Assembly: GCA_964520885.1 (NCBI GenBank)
Contig: CAZFQD010000116.1
Coordinates: 1 to 7,013, forward strand
Direction: 5' to 3'
Source of the DNA: CAZFQD01 sp964520885
GTDB lineage: Bacteria; Bacillota; Clostridia; Oscillospirales; SIG519
DNA length: 7,013 nucleotides
The position numbers and the translations under genes are program-made. This document shows, piece after piece, positions 1 to 5,508 of this stretch; the stretch's first letter is position 1, and each line of letters opens with the position of its first letter. The notes under the pieces were generated by a model, which saw only the letters and a list, made by a program, of their open reading frames with translations, made no database searches and was not told where the DNA came from.

Positions 1-65
1 TTAATAGTTTTAATAATAGAATCTAAGTTTTCAGTTGTTAATGCTAATGTCTTTTTGTTAGCCAT
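1..65 (-). CDS. Partial gene, N-terminus only (possibly a small phage-type integrase)
   Basis: Only the first 21 codons are in the window; the reading frame runs off the left edge. The peptide begins MANKKTLALTTENLDSIIKT. The ATG is well supported: a purine-rich AAAGGGGG Shine-Dalgarno lies about 7-14 bases upstream, and a consensus promoter lies upstream of that. A 'M-x-x-K-K-T-L-x-L-T-x-E' opening is one I associate with short tyrosine-recombinase/integrase proteins of Firmicute phages, but 21 residues are too few to assign it, so the function is a guess. The promoter is laced with repeated AGTTCGT boxes, so the gene is probably controlled by a DNA-binding regulator not present here. Confidence 0.6.
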   Translation of the reverse strand, partial: MANKKTLALTTENLDSIIKTI

Positions 66-98
66 TGAATAAACCCCCTTTATTAATATTATGATATG

Positions 99-127
99 AT
101 TATATAATAAAGTTCGTTATTTGTCAA
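99..127 (-). promoter_or_regulatory. Consensus sigma-A promoter of the left-edge gene
   Basis: Read on the minus strand, TTGACA (127-122) is followed by a 17-base spacer and TATAAT (104-99). Both hexamers match consensus exactly with optimal spacing. The start codon lies 34 bases downstream of the -10. One AGTTCGT box lies inside the spacer (111-117) and another just upstream of the -35 (133-139), so a bound protein would compete with RNA polymerase. This suggests a strong promoter that needs repression. Confidence 0.85.
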
Positions 128-208
128 TATAAAGTTCGTATAAATTTAAAAAAATTTTATAAATGGCTTAAATAAAGCAAAGTTCGTATAATGCCTATTA
201 AACGAACT
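109..208. repeat. AGTTCGT operator-like repeats
   Basis: The heptamer AGTTCGT occurs as direct repeats at 111-117, 133-139 and 181-187, each preceded by AA, and as its reverse complement ACGAACT at 202-208. The first two are exactly 22 bases apart (two helical turns) and straddle the -35 of the promoter at 99-127. The last two form an inverted pair with a 14-base gap. A further copy lies at 6949-6955 upstream of the integrase, and one occurs inside the second lipoprotein gene, probably by chance. The simplest reading is a repressor or activator binding array; recombinase arm-type sites are an alternative. Confidence 0.6.
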
Positions 209-265
209 CAAAAAAAAAATAATAAATTTAGCTGGTATATCATAAGTAAAAGTCGCTGTTGCCAA
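146..265 (-). pseudogene. Short reading frame with good RBS, perhaps a gene remnant
   Basis: A TTG at 265-263 follows a convincing Shine-Dalgarno (AGAGAGGTG, 280-272) at six-base spacing and opens a 39-codon frame beginning MATATFTYDIPAKF. Past residue 14 the sequence enters a run of ten T's and becomes low-complexity and Phe-rich, ending inside the AGTTCGT repeats. The first 14 residues look like a normal protein start and the rest does not. A plausible reading is the preserved start of a gene whose body was lost, or a frameshift in the T10 run. No function can be given, and it may be untranslated. Confidence 0.25.
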
Positions 266-323
266 ATTATTCACCTCTCTTATTTGGTGTGTTTTATTTT
301 GTGTTCTTGTTTAGTGTATAATG

Positions 324-348
324 AAAAAGCACCCCATTTTTGGAGTGC
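324..348 (-). terminator. Intrinsic terminator of the lipoprotein operon
   Basis: On the minus strand a 7-bp stem GCACTCC/GGGGTGC (348-342 and 335-329, one U-G pair) closes a 6-base loop and is followed directly by five U's (328-324). On the plus strand the same stem has a C-A mismatch, so the minus strand is the intended direction. It lies 23 bases past the TAA at 371, which suggests that TAA, not the earlier TGA at 464, was the original end of the operon. Confidence 0.85.
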
Positions 349-370
349 TTTATGTTTAATTAATATTATT

Positions 371-463
371 TTAAATTATTTCATCTAACATTTCGGGAAT
401 ACCGACATAGTTAAGTCCATATAAATCGGCTTTTGTAGTTGCTTCAATATACTGTTTTTGATT
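371..463 (-). pseudogene. In-frame C-terminal continuation of the second lipoprotein beyond a TGA
   Basis: Immediately after the TGA that closes the second lipoprotein (466-464), the same frame continues for 30 sense codons to a TAA (373-371). The peptide includes EATTKADLYGLNYVGIPEML. Its ADLYGLNY segment mirrors the C-terminus of the neighbouring lipoprotein (ADICGISY), with a Thr three residues before the Ala-Asp in both. Counting the TGA as one residue, the distance from the repeat's opening Tyr to the closing Gly-Leu is 64 positions, the same as in both repeats of the neighbour. This is strong evidence that the stretch was, or is, coding. Either a nonsense mutation truncated the protein from 193 to 162 residues, or the TGA is sometimes read through. 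Confidence 0.7.
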
Positions 464-952
464 TCAAATTAATGTTTTTTTACTATATTTTATACTATCT
501 ATATAACCTTGATTATTGTGTGGATTATCTCTACTCCAATCGGAATTTAAATAATCTGTGCAATATTTAATTGTTTCAGTTAATGATAAATAATTTTCTT
601 TATAAATTTTTATCCAATTTAATAATTGTCTTTTTTCACTATCCGTCAATGGTATTAAAGAACTACTTGAAACAACTTGTAAAGACGAACTGCTTTCAAG
701 TTCAGAACTTATAATATCATTACTTGAAACAATGTTTGAAATTACACTTGAATAATTTATATTAGAACTAACCTGCGATGTCTTATTTATAATTTTGCTA
801 TTTACATTACTACTAATACTAATATTATTTGAAGAAACAGAAATGATATTAGACAAAGTTCCGCTCTGATTTTCCTTGTTTGGAATATCACAAGCGGTTA
901 GTAAGAATAATATAATTAGAATTAAAATCGCAATTAATGTTTTGTTTTTCAT
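464..952 (-). CDS. Small Ser/Asn-rich lipoprotein, truncated by TGA within its repeat domain
   Basis: A predicted secreted lipoprotein of 162 residues. The signal peptide (K2, K4, then a hydrophobic run) ends in the lipobox L-T-A-C with lipidated Cys21, so signal peptidase II processing and anchoring to the outer membrane leaflet are expected. Residues 22-100 are a low-complexity Ser/Asn/Ile linker, typical of a surface tether. From about Tyr117 a helical domain begins that matches the repeat of the upstream gene but is cut by a TGA after residue 162; the remainder follows in frame. The ATG at 952 is chosen over an upstream in-frame ATG at 982 because it places the signal peptide correctly and has AAAGGTG five bases upstream. 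That Shine-Dalgarno overlaps the TGA stop of the upstream gene, indicating translational coupling. Biological role unknown. Confidence 0.75.
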   Translation of the reverse strand: MKNKTLIAILILIILFLLTACDIPNKENQSGTLSNIISVSSNNISISSNVNSKIINKTSQVSSNINYSSVISNIVSSNDIISSELESSSSLQVVSSSSLIPLTDSEKRQLLNWIKIYKENYLSLTETIKYCTDYLNSDWSRDNPHNNQGYIDSIKYSKKTLI

Positions 953-963
953 AGTTTCACCTT

Positions 964-1803
964 TCAATAACTTATACCACAAATATCAGCAAATGAAGTC
1001 CAATACTTTAATTCTCTTTTATTATCTCTTACAACAATTAATGCTGGATTAACCAATCTTTCATCAGCGACTTTAATTGTTTGTCCATTCTCATATTTTA
1101 ACACATTTTTATTGTCTTGCACAGTCTTTAAATATATTTCAGATTTATTTAATTCATTTTTATATTTAGATATATAACTTATGATTTGATTTTTCAATAA
1201 TGGCTCTATCGCTAATATATTTTTTTCTAATACCCATTCAGTATTATTAACAATATTATAATCTTTTGAGGTTTGCGTGAATATGTCCAACTGACCTTGA
1301 TAACGATTGACATCGTTTTGAGCTGAATTAACTGCATTTACATTTGCTACTTGTCTCCACTTCCCGCTTTCCCATATAAGTTCGCATTTATTGTTTTCGG
1401 CATAAGTTAAATCTTTTTGTGCATCATCCAATTTATCTTCGTATAATTGCACACAATATAGTAAGTACAATCTTAAAATAGGATTTGCTTTATTAGAAGA
1501 TATTTGACTAAAATTTTGTTCCGTTGGTAAAACCTTAATTTCTTCTTTTTGATTAGTGGGGGTGCTTTCAACTATTACTTTACTTTCACTTGTTGAATTA
1601 ATAACAATCTCATTATTAGTTTTAGAAGTAGTTTGATTTTGAATTGAATTTTTTTTAGTATTACTAATAATTTTACTACTTGTTGCACTGCTTGTTGTAT
1701 TGCTTATTATTGCCGAACTTAAAATTTGTGTATCATTTTGTTTATCACAACCACATAAAATAACTGTAATTATAAATAATATTAACAAAATATTTTTTCT
1801 CAT
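964..1803 (-). CDS. Lipoprotein with two 64-residue helical repeats
   Basis: A predicted surface lipoprotein of 279 residues. Residues 1-18 form a type II signal peptide with lipobox L-C-G-C, so Cys19 would carry the lipid. Residues about 20-108 are a Ser/Thr/Asn-rich linker. The C-terminal part holds two copies of a 64-residue unit, 121-184 and 214-277, aligning with no gap at a 93-residue period with 17 identities. Conserved positions include the opening Tyr, N-K, E-x-G, V-A, V-N-x-A and a late Thr. Each looks like two helices joined by an E-x-G turn. The ATG at 1803 has AGAGGGG upstream and the signal peptide starts there; a longer frame from 1854 would add 17 residues before the signal. 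It is first in an operon with the smaller lipoprotein. I do not recognise the family; substrate binding, adhesion or phage exclusion are all untested guesses. Confidence 0.85.
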   Translation of the reverse strand: MRKNILLILFIITVILCGCDKQNDTQILSSAIISNTTSSATSSKIISNTKKNSIQNQTTSKTNNEIVINSTSESKVIVESTPTNQKEEIKVLPTEQNFSQISSNKANPILRLYLLYCVQLYEDKLDDAQKDLTYAENNKCELIWESGKWRQVANVNAVNSAQNDVNRYQGQLDIFTQTSKDYNIVNNTEWVLEKNILAIEPLLKNQIISYISKYKNELNKSEIYLKTVQDNKNVLKYENGQTIKVADERLVNPALIVVRDNKRELKYWTSFADICGISY

Positions 1804-1841
1804 TGTGTCAACCCCTCTATTGATTATTGTATATATTATCC

Positions 1842-1870
1842 AATATATCAACAAATTACATCAAAGTCAA
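1842..1870 (-). promoter_or_regulatory. Promoter of the lipoprotein operon
   Basis: On the minus strand TTGACT (1870-1865) and TATATT (1847-1842) are separated by 17 bases, each one mismatch from consensus. The start codon of the first lipoprotein lies 38 bases downstream of the -10, leaving a short leader with an AGAGGGG ribosome-binding site. No clear operator overlaps it. Confidence 0.6.
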
Positions 1871-2138
1871 CCGTTTTATATGTATACATTTTTATTTTAT
1901 GTTTTAATGCTCGTTTAAGTGTCGTAAAAATGGCATTATATCAATGTTAATAAGCAATTTTAAGGTCTAATTACCGCAATTTATTCGTTTCGGTGAATAA
2001 CACAGCATTATAAGTCAAAGACATTGTTAAAACTTTAACAAATAAATATATAATTAAATCCTCACATTTAATAATTCAAAACCTGAACCAATAAATCTAA
2101 GGATTTTTTTTGAATATTTTATTTTATGTTTTTACTGA
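1871..2138. other. Non-coding spacer with one 18-bp palindrome
   Basis: I find no plausible gene here on either strand. The one clear structure is a palindrome at 2024-2041 (TTGTTAAA, two bases, TTTAACAA). A minus-strand TATAAT lies just beyond it at 2012-2007 with no good -35, so an activator- or repressor-controlled promoter is possible but weak. A second, looser pair (TTATTC 1981-1986, GAATAA 1995-2000) surrounds a short GTTTCGGT. Confidence 0.4.
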
Positions 2139-2166
2139 AGACTAAGAGGGAATCCCTCTTTTGTCT
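2139..2166 (-). terminator. GAGGG/CCCTC hairpin after the 99-residue gene
   Basis: A strong hairpin, AGAGGG (2145-2150) - AAT - CCCTCT (2154-2159), is extended by flanking AGAC/GTCT (2139-2142 and 2163-2166). It begins nine bases past the stop codon of the minus-strand gene at 2175, the normal place for a terminator. The downstream minus-strand sequence is only mildly U-rich, so termination may be inefficient; an mRNA 3'-end stabiliser is an alternative. Confidence 0.5.
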
Positions 2167-2174
2167 ATATTGGT

Positions 2175-2474
2175 TTATTGTTCTAAAACAATATCAATCA
2201 ACTCTGGCAAATCTTTTATGTATTCGGGTTCAAATATCCATTCTTCCCAAAACTTGTCCCAAATCATAACTTCGCCAATTATTTCTTTAAGTCTATAATG
2301 TTCTTCGCTAAACAATACCTTGCAAAGTTTATTTTTGGTTTTTATGTCTAAATTTTTAAAACAATTGTAATCATTAATTAAACCACTAAACAAAGCACTA
2401 TTTTTGTTGATAAATTTTCTCCTTTCCTCTAAATTTAGTCTTGCTAACTCTGTTTTGTTTAATTCCTTTGGCAT
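2175..2474 (-). CDS. Hypothetical protein, 99 residues, charged, Trp-rich C-terminal half
   Basis: I do not recognise this protein. It is soluble in appearance, with no signal peptide or membrane segment. The N-terminal 25 residues are a Lys/Arg/Glu-rich helix. The C-terminal part is acidic and aromatic, with Trp72, Trp76 and Trp79 in W-D-K-F-W-E-E-W and a final Leu/Ile/Glu helix. Translation is strongly supported: a full AGGAGGT lies seven bases before the ATG. It stands alone, with its own hairpin downstream and about 400 bases of non-coding DNA upstream, so it is probably monocistronic. Small, acidic, amphipathic proteins encoded alone on mobile elements are often regulators, inhibitors or anti-defence factors, but nothing in the sequence selects among these. 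Confidence 0.75.
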   Translation of the reverse strand: MPKELNKTELARLNLEERRKFINKNSALFSGLINDYNCFKNLDIKTKNKLCKVLFSEEHYRLKEIIGEVMIWDKFWEEWIFEPEYIKDLPELIDIVLEQ

Positions 2475-2870
2475 TTTTTTACCTCCTAATTTTTATTATT
2501 TAGATTTTGCCTAAATACATATACAGTTTATCATATCCTCTATTATAATTCTACATAAATTCTCCCGAATATTGTTGTTGCTAAGCATAATATTTTGTAT
2601 ATAATATACATTTATAAATAAACAACTATTATAAATATAGTGCACAATATACATATTTTTATTTTGATTGTTATTAGTGGACTATTTTTAATAATTTAGG
2701 TAGTATTATTTCTAATTAAGAAAAGCAAATTGATTATTTAAAATATATATAATAATATCCCTCTAAAACTTTTAAGAAATAGAGGGACTTTTTATTTTAT
2801 AAGTTAATTATGATTTAACAAATCTTAATTAAATAAATTATTATATTTTGTGCTAATATTTATATTAATA
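2475..2870. other. AT-rich spacer without a recognisable gene
   Basis: No coding frame with a ribosome-binding site is visible on either strand. The right side lies upstream of the 99-residue gene. A minus-strand TATAAT lies at 2547-2542, about 70 bases from its start, but the sequence 17 bases upstream (ATTCGG) is not a convincing -35. The middle is rich in TATA-type steps. The left side carries the hairpin described at 2758-2797. Confidence 0.4.
2758..2797 (+). terminator. Plus-strand terminator-like hairpin
   Basis: TCCCTCTA (2758-2765) and TAGAGGGA (2780-2787) form an 8-bp perfect stem around a 14-base loop, followed on the plus strand by CTTTTTATTTTAT. The U-tract favours plus-strand termination, yet no plus-strand gene is visible upstream. 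It may end an unannotated plus-strand RNA from 2500-2750. On the minus strand it could weakly end the gene that stops at 2871, because the sequence there is only AT-rich. Confidence 0.5.
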
Positions 2871-3320
2871 TTATACTGGAGTTTCTGCCCAATCCACCCA
2901 CACATAAGGAATAGTTGTTTTTACCCAAATAGGTTTTCCGAGTGTTGTATCAAAAAATCTATAACCTATTTCTTGCCCTGTTGGTCTTTCGCCAGTTGTT
3001 CCGCTTGGTTTACGATTGGGGGAAGTTAAGTTTTTATCAATGTATGGGTTATTCAAACTACCATGAATTTTATTAACTAAAACTCTATCGTTTGGCACAA
3101 GATATGCACCCGATAAATTCTTAATTGAAACATCTGTTGGTGGTTCACCTTCGGGTTTTCCATCTGGAAAATTTACAATTGCTATATTAGTGGAAGTATC
3201 GTAACTCTTTACAGTTCCAAATATGGTTTTGTCATAAGTTAAATTATTTAAAGATTTTTTTATTAGAGTAGACACAATCTCTACCATTTTCTGTGCTTGA
3301 ATAAAAGTATTATTTTCCAT
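2871..3320 (-). CDS. Phage tail/baseplate-like protein
   Basis: A 149-residue protein resembling small virion structural proteins of Firmicute phages. After a short helix (residues 5-27), residues 33-97 look like a small OB-type beta barrel: FGTVKSYD, then a NLSGAYLVPNDRVLV segment and IHGSLNNPYID, the layout of tail-spike or baseplate N-terminal domains. Residues 106-146 carry the motif often placed at the end of phage tail and receptor-binding proteins: TTGERPTGQEIGYRFFDTTL, then GKPIW and a final WVDW. No signal peptide or membrane segment. The start at 3320 has AGAGG about 12 bases upstream, rather far. No other structural genes lie nearby, so this is an orphan: a remnant of a lost tail module, or a captured protein with a new role. 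Assignment is from motif memory. Confidence 0.7.
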   Translation of the reverse strand: MENNTFIQAQKMVEIVSTLIKKSLNNLTYDKTIFGTVKSYDTSTNIAIVNFPDGKPEGEPPTDVSIKNLSGAYLVPNDRVLVNKIHGSLNNPYIDKNLTSPNRKPSGTTGERPTGQEIGYRFFDTTLGKPIWVKTTIPYVWVDWAETPV

Positions 3321-3663
3321 ATCTTATATTTTCCTCTTTTCATTTTTTTATTTTTCCCTCTCAAACATTTAAAGCATAGTTTGAGTGTGGCAGATAACCG
3401 CCAATTGATTTTTAGATGTTATTAAGATAAAAGTTACCATCTAAATAAAACTGTCTTAGAATTGCTTTAAATAGTTAAGAGGGATTGTTTATGAAATTTG
3501 TATTTTGTTATAAGAAGTATTGAGTTTGTTTTATGGGGGTGCTGTCGCACCACCCCCAAACCCCCTCACGATAGTTAATTCGCTAACGCTCATTAACTAA
3601 AATATGATATACTTCTTACAAGACAAATTTTATCTTATTAATTTTAGGTATTAACATAAATGT
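3321..3663. other. Structured non-coding region with serial hairpins
   Basis: No gene is visible here, but the stretch is full of inverted repeats: CTCAAAC/GTTTGAG (3360-3366, 3379-3385), TGGC/GCCA (3388-3391, 3400-3403) and TTTAGATG/CATCTAAA (3411-3418, 3438-3445), then the larger folded unit described at 3494-3630. None of the first three is followed by a U-tract, so they are not ordinary terminators. The first lies on the transcript just ahead of the tail-like gene and could influence its translation. Confidence 0.5.
3494..3630. repeat. 137-bp fold-back unit with G/C-rich core hairpin
   Basis: Outer arms match in two blocks: AAATTTGT (3494-3501) with ACAAATTT (3623-3630), and TAAGAAGTAT (3511-3520) with ATACTTCTTA (3609-3618). 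Inside are GGGGGTG/CACCCCC (3535-3541, 3551-3557), with GGTGC/GCACC as an alternative inner pairing, a second C-run ACCCCC at 3560-3565, and AGTTAAT/ATTAACT (3573-3579, 3592-3598). The core is far more G/C-rich than its surroundings. No U-tract follows the strong hairpin on either strand. Possible identities are a structured RNA, a small non-autonomous (MITE-like) element, or a transfer or replication origin; the sequence does not decide. Confidence 0.6.
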
Positions 3664-4035
3664 TTACCATAAATCAATTAAGTTTTGGTTTGTTTCTTTT
3701 GCCAATTTTGCATTTTCTAATTTTATAACCGAATCTTCAATGCTTTTTCCAACTATAACCAAAGCATAATTAAATTTGTGTTCTTCATTATTAAATTTAG
3801 ATTGATTATAATTAAAACCTTTTAATATATCAGTTTTACAAGATTTGAAAGTGTCAAGTATTATTTTAAAACTATAATTAGCTAATGGTTTATGATTTTT
3901 ATTTGCAAAAAATCTACCTGTGGCTAATCCTCTCAATCTCAAAATCATATATTTGTTTAATTCGGAATCTTTAGAATAATTCATTATTTCTTTTTTTACA
4001 AATTGGCTTAGTTCTTCAAATGATGTATCTATCAT
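3664..4035 (-). CDS. Hypothetical protein, 123 residues, likely replication partner of the helicase
   Basis: I cannot assign a family. The protein is basic and helical, without signal peptide or membrane segment. Its middle contains YMILRLRGLATGRFF (residues 29-43), then YSFKIILDTFKSCKTDI (54-70) and an E-H-K-F-N-Y-A-L-V-I-V stretch (85-95). That last pattern, (E/K)-K-x-N-Y-x-x-x-I-(I/V), recalls the C-terminal part of DnaD-like and other phage replication proteins, which suggests but does not prove a DNA-replication accessory role. It is the only gene downstream of the helicase on the same strand, 146 bases away with no terminator between, so co-expression is likely. The ATG at 4035 follows AAAAGGAT at about six bases. 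Confidence is high that it is a gene and low on its role. Confidence 0.7.
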   Translation of the reverse strand: MIDTSFEELSQFVKKEIMNYSKDSELNKYMILRLRGLATGRFFANKNHKPLANYSFKIILDTFKSCKTDILKGFNYNQSKFNNEEHKFNYALVIVGKSIEDSVIKLENAKLAKETNQNLIDLW

Positions 4036-4181
4036 GTTTAATCCTTTTCTGTTATAAATATATTTTTAGTTACTCCAAGTAAATTTACCATCTCAATAAA
4101 TGTTGTACCTATATATTTTGTTTAAGAGATGATACTGTCAAAGCATTGGTATTACTCACTTTTAAAATGGTTTTAGGAAAT
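4036..4181 (-). other. Helicase-partner spacer with coding-like remnants
   Basis: The helicase stops at 4182. Past that stop, one shifted minus-strand frame reads KSPLKFPKTILKV and on to SLKQNI before a TAG. Another frame then reads GTTFIEMVNLLGVTKNIF and on to a TAA at 4040-4038, two bases before the next gene's ATG. Both look more protein-like than random AT-rich DNA, so a frameshifted remnant (an extended helicase tail or a lost small gene) is possible. There is no ribosome-binding site for either, and open stretches of this length arise by chance, so I do not call a gene. Confidence 0.25.
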
Positions 4182-5447
4182 TTAAGAGGCGATTTTTCCT
4201 AAAACATATATAAATAGTTTTTCATCTAACCAATTATTAAATAAATTTCTCATTCTTTGACTTGGGATATATATGTTAATTGGAAGTCCTTCTCTTATTC
4301 GAGAACGCCATATCCATTGTAACATTGAAGTAATGGATATTGCATCCACATTTACTTCTATCCCATTTTGCTTAAAATAATTTATTATAACTGTATCGGG
4401 GAAAAAATTTATAGCATAAACTAAATTATATGTATGCTTAAATTTATTAGTGGCTCTTGTATTGCAAGCAAGAAAACTTTCATCTTTATAAAATCCTTTA
4501 CCACGCACCTTGAATCTATAGTCTTTAAAAGTAGTCCATAATATATTATCAGTTTTACCGTTTACTATGTTAGTATAATAATTATAGATATTCTTTTTTA
4601 ATAGTTCTAATTGCTCGGGTTTTGCTTTTTTATACCAATTCTTGCACAAGGGATTGTTACCTTTATAAGGAGTTCCTATATTATTTAATCTTCCTTGATG
4701 TATATTTGTCATTTTTTTTGCATTTCTAATAAATTCCAAATCTTCTTTGTTATCCGTCATAGGAGCAATATAGTATCTATCTTTATTTTTAAACACATTG
4801 TAATACTCATAACGAATATTGTTTAACTGGAAATAATATTTTTGAAGTTGTCCTTCAAAAATATAAGTTAAAATAAATACATCTTCAAAAGCATTTAATA
4901 TTTCACAGGGGAAGTTCCATATCAACATATTCTTATTTTTTCCATAAACAATTAAATTTCTATTCAAACACATAGTTTTAATAACATCAAATTTGCCCTC
5001 ATAATCTAACTTGTCTTCATTCCAACAAACAAAGCCCTTGTTATCTACATAAATATTATTGTTTTTTAGTAGGAGGTCAAAATCTTTATTAGTTAAACCA
5101 GAATATTTTGATACTACTTCACATACTTCATCCATAATTAAAGTATAATTTCCTTGCTCAATTAAGTTTTTTATTTCACAATTAGCGAATTTGAATAGTG
5201 CGTGTGTTGTTGCAATATTTTCCCTACGCTTTAAAAGGCTTTTTAAATGATTAAACTTTGTCCCTCTATCGGCTTTATTTTTTTTGGGTTCTTTAAAAGA
5301 TATACAATTACATTGGTTTATTACTCTGGTAATTTCATCACAATATGGTGTAATATATATGTATCTCTTTTGGCTATTATTTTTCATTTCCTGAATAGCC
5401 CATGAGGTTTTTCCTCGCCCCATTGGGGAATCTACTATTTTTAGCAA
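4182..5447 (-). CDS. Phage/plasmid-type DEAD-like helicase (putative replication helicase)
   Basis: A 421-residue P-loop NTPase of the superfamily-2-like type found in phages and plasmids, expected to unwind DNA at or near a replication origin. Motifs in order: Walker A S-P-M-G-R-G-K-T (residues 7-14, Lys13); motif Ia A-T-T-H-A-L-F (79-85); Walker B L-I-M-D-E-V (103-108, Asp106/Glu107); a motif III-like I-L-T-Y (192-195); CNTRATNKF (328-336); and a C-terminal Q-W-I-W-R-S-R-I-R (377-385) with likely arginine fingers, then IYIPSQRMRNL. The full motif set is present, so the enzyme looks intact. The start is TTG at 5447, with AAAGGAG 11 bases upstream; the next in-frame Met would cut into Walker A. 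A weak start plus a long leader suggests tight expression control. It is first in a unit with the 123-residue gene. Family assignment is confident; the replication role is inferred. Confidence 0.88.
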   Translation of the reverse strand: MLKIVDSPMGRGKTSWAIQEMKNNSQKRYIYITPYCDEITRVINQCNCISFKEPKKNKADRGTKFNHLKSLLKRRENIATTHALFKFANCEIKNLIEQGNYTLIMDEVCEVVSKYSGLTNKDFDLLLKNNNIYVDNKGFVCWNEDKLDYEGKFDVIKTMCLNRNLIVYGKNKNMLIWNFPCEILNAFEDVFILTYIFEGQLQKYYFQLNNIRYEYYNVFKNKDRYYIAPMTDNKEDLEFIRNAKKMTNIHQGRLNNIGTPYKGNNPLCKNWYKKAKPEQLELLKKNIYNYYTNIVNGKTDNILWTTFKDYRFKVRGKGFYKDESFLACNTRATNKFKHTYNLVYAINFFPDTVIINYFKQNGIEVNVDAISITSMLQWIWRSRIREGLPINIYIPSQRMRNLFNNWLDEKLFIYVLGKIAS

Positions 5448-5486
5448 ATAATTTTTTTCTCCTTTAAATTTAAACTTTTCTATTAG

Positions 5487-5508
5487 TACTATCAGTTCAT
5501 AGATAGTA
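5487..5508. promoter_or_regulatory. Hairpin in the helicase leader
   Basis: TACTATC (5487-5493) and GATAGTA (5502-5508) form a 7-bp stem with an 8-base loop. On the plus strand it is followed by AC and five T's, resembling a weak terminator. On the minus strand it lies between the candidate leader peptide's coding bases and the helicase ribosome-binding site, partly overlapping the leader peptide's stop. Ribosomes finishing that peptide would disrupt it, an arrangement expected for translation-dependent control. Confidence 0.45.

Noticed and set aside
111..208. LexA/SOS box from the GTTCG half-sites
   Set aside because: The Gram-positive LexA box needs CGAAC and GTTCG facing each other four bases apart; here the copies are mostly direct and far apart.
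191..388. 65-codon plus-strand frame beginning MPIKRTQKK
   Set aside because: It has no ribosome-binding site, runs through the operon terminator at 324-348, and overlaps the conserved minus-strand lipoprotein tail.
371..466. TGA read as tryptophan or selenocysteine
   Set aside because: Trp is encoded by TGG in these genes, other frames end normally (including a TGA stop overlapping the next gene's RBS), and no selenocysteine-insertion hairpin stands out after the TGA.
1700..1918. 72-codon plus-strand hydrophobic frame
   Set aside because: It is the complement of the lipoprotein signal peptide, start and promoter; its hydrophobicity comes from AT-rich antisense codons and it lacks a ribosome-binding site.
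3494..3630. Retron msr-msd locus
   Set aside because: Inverted outer arms are present, but no reverse transcriptase is encoded in the window.
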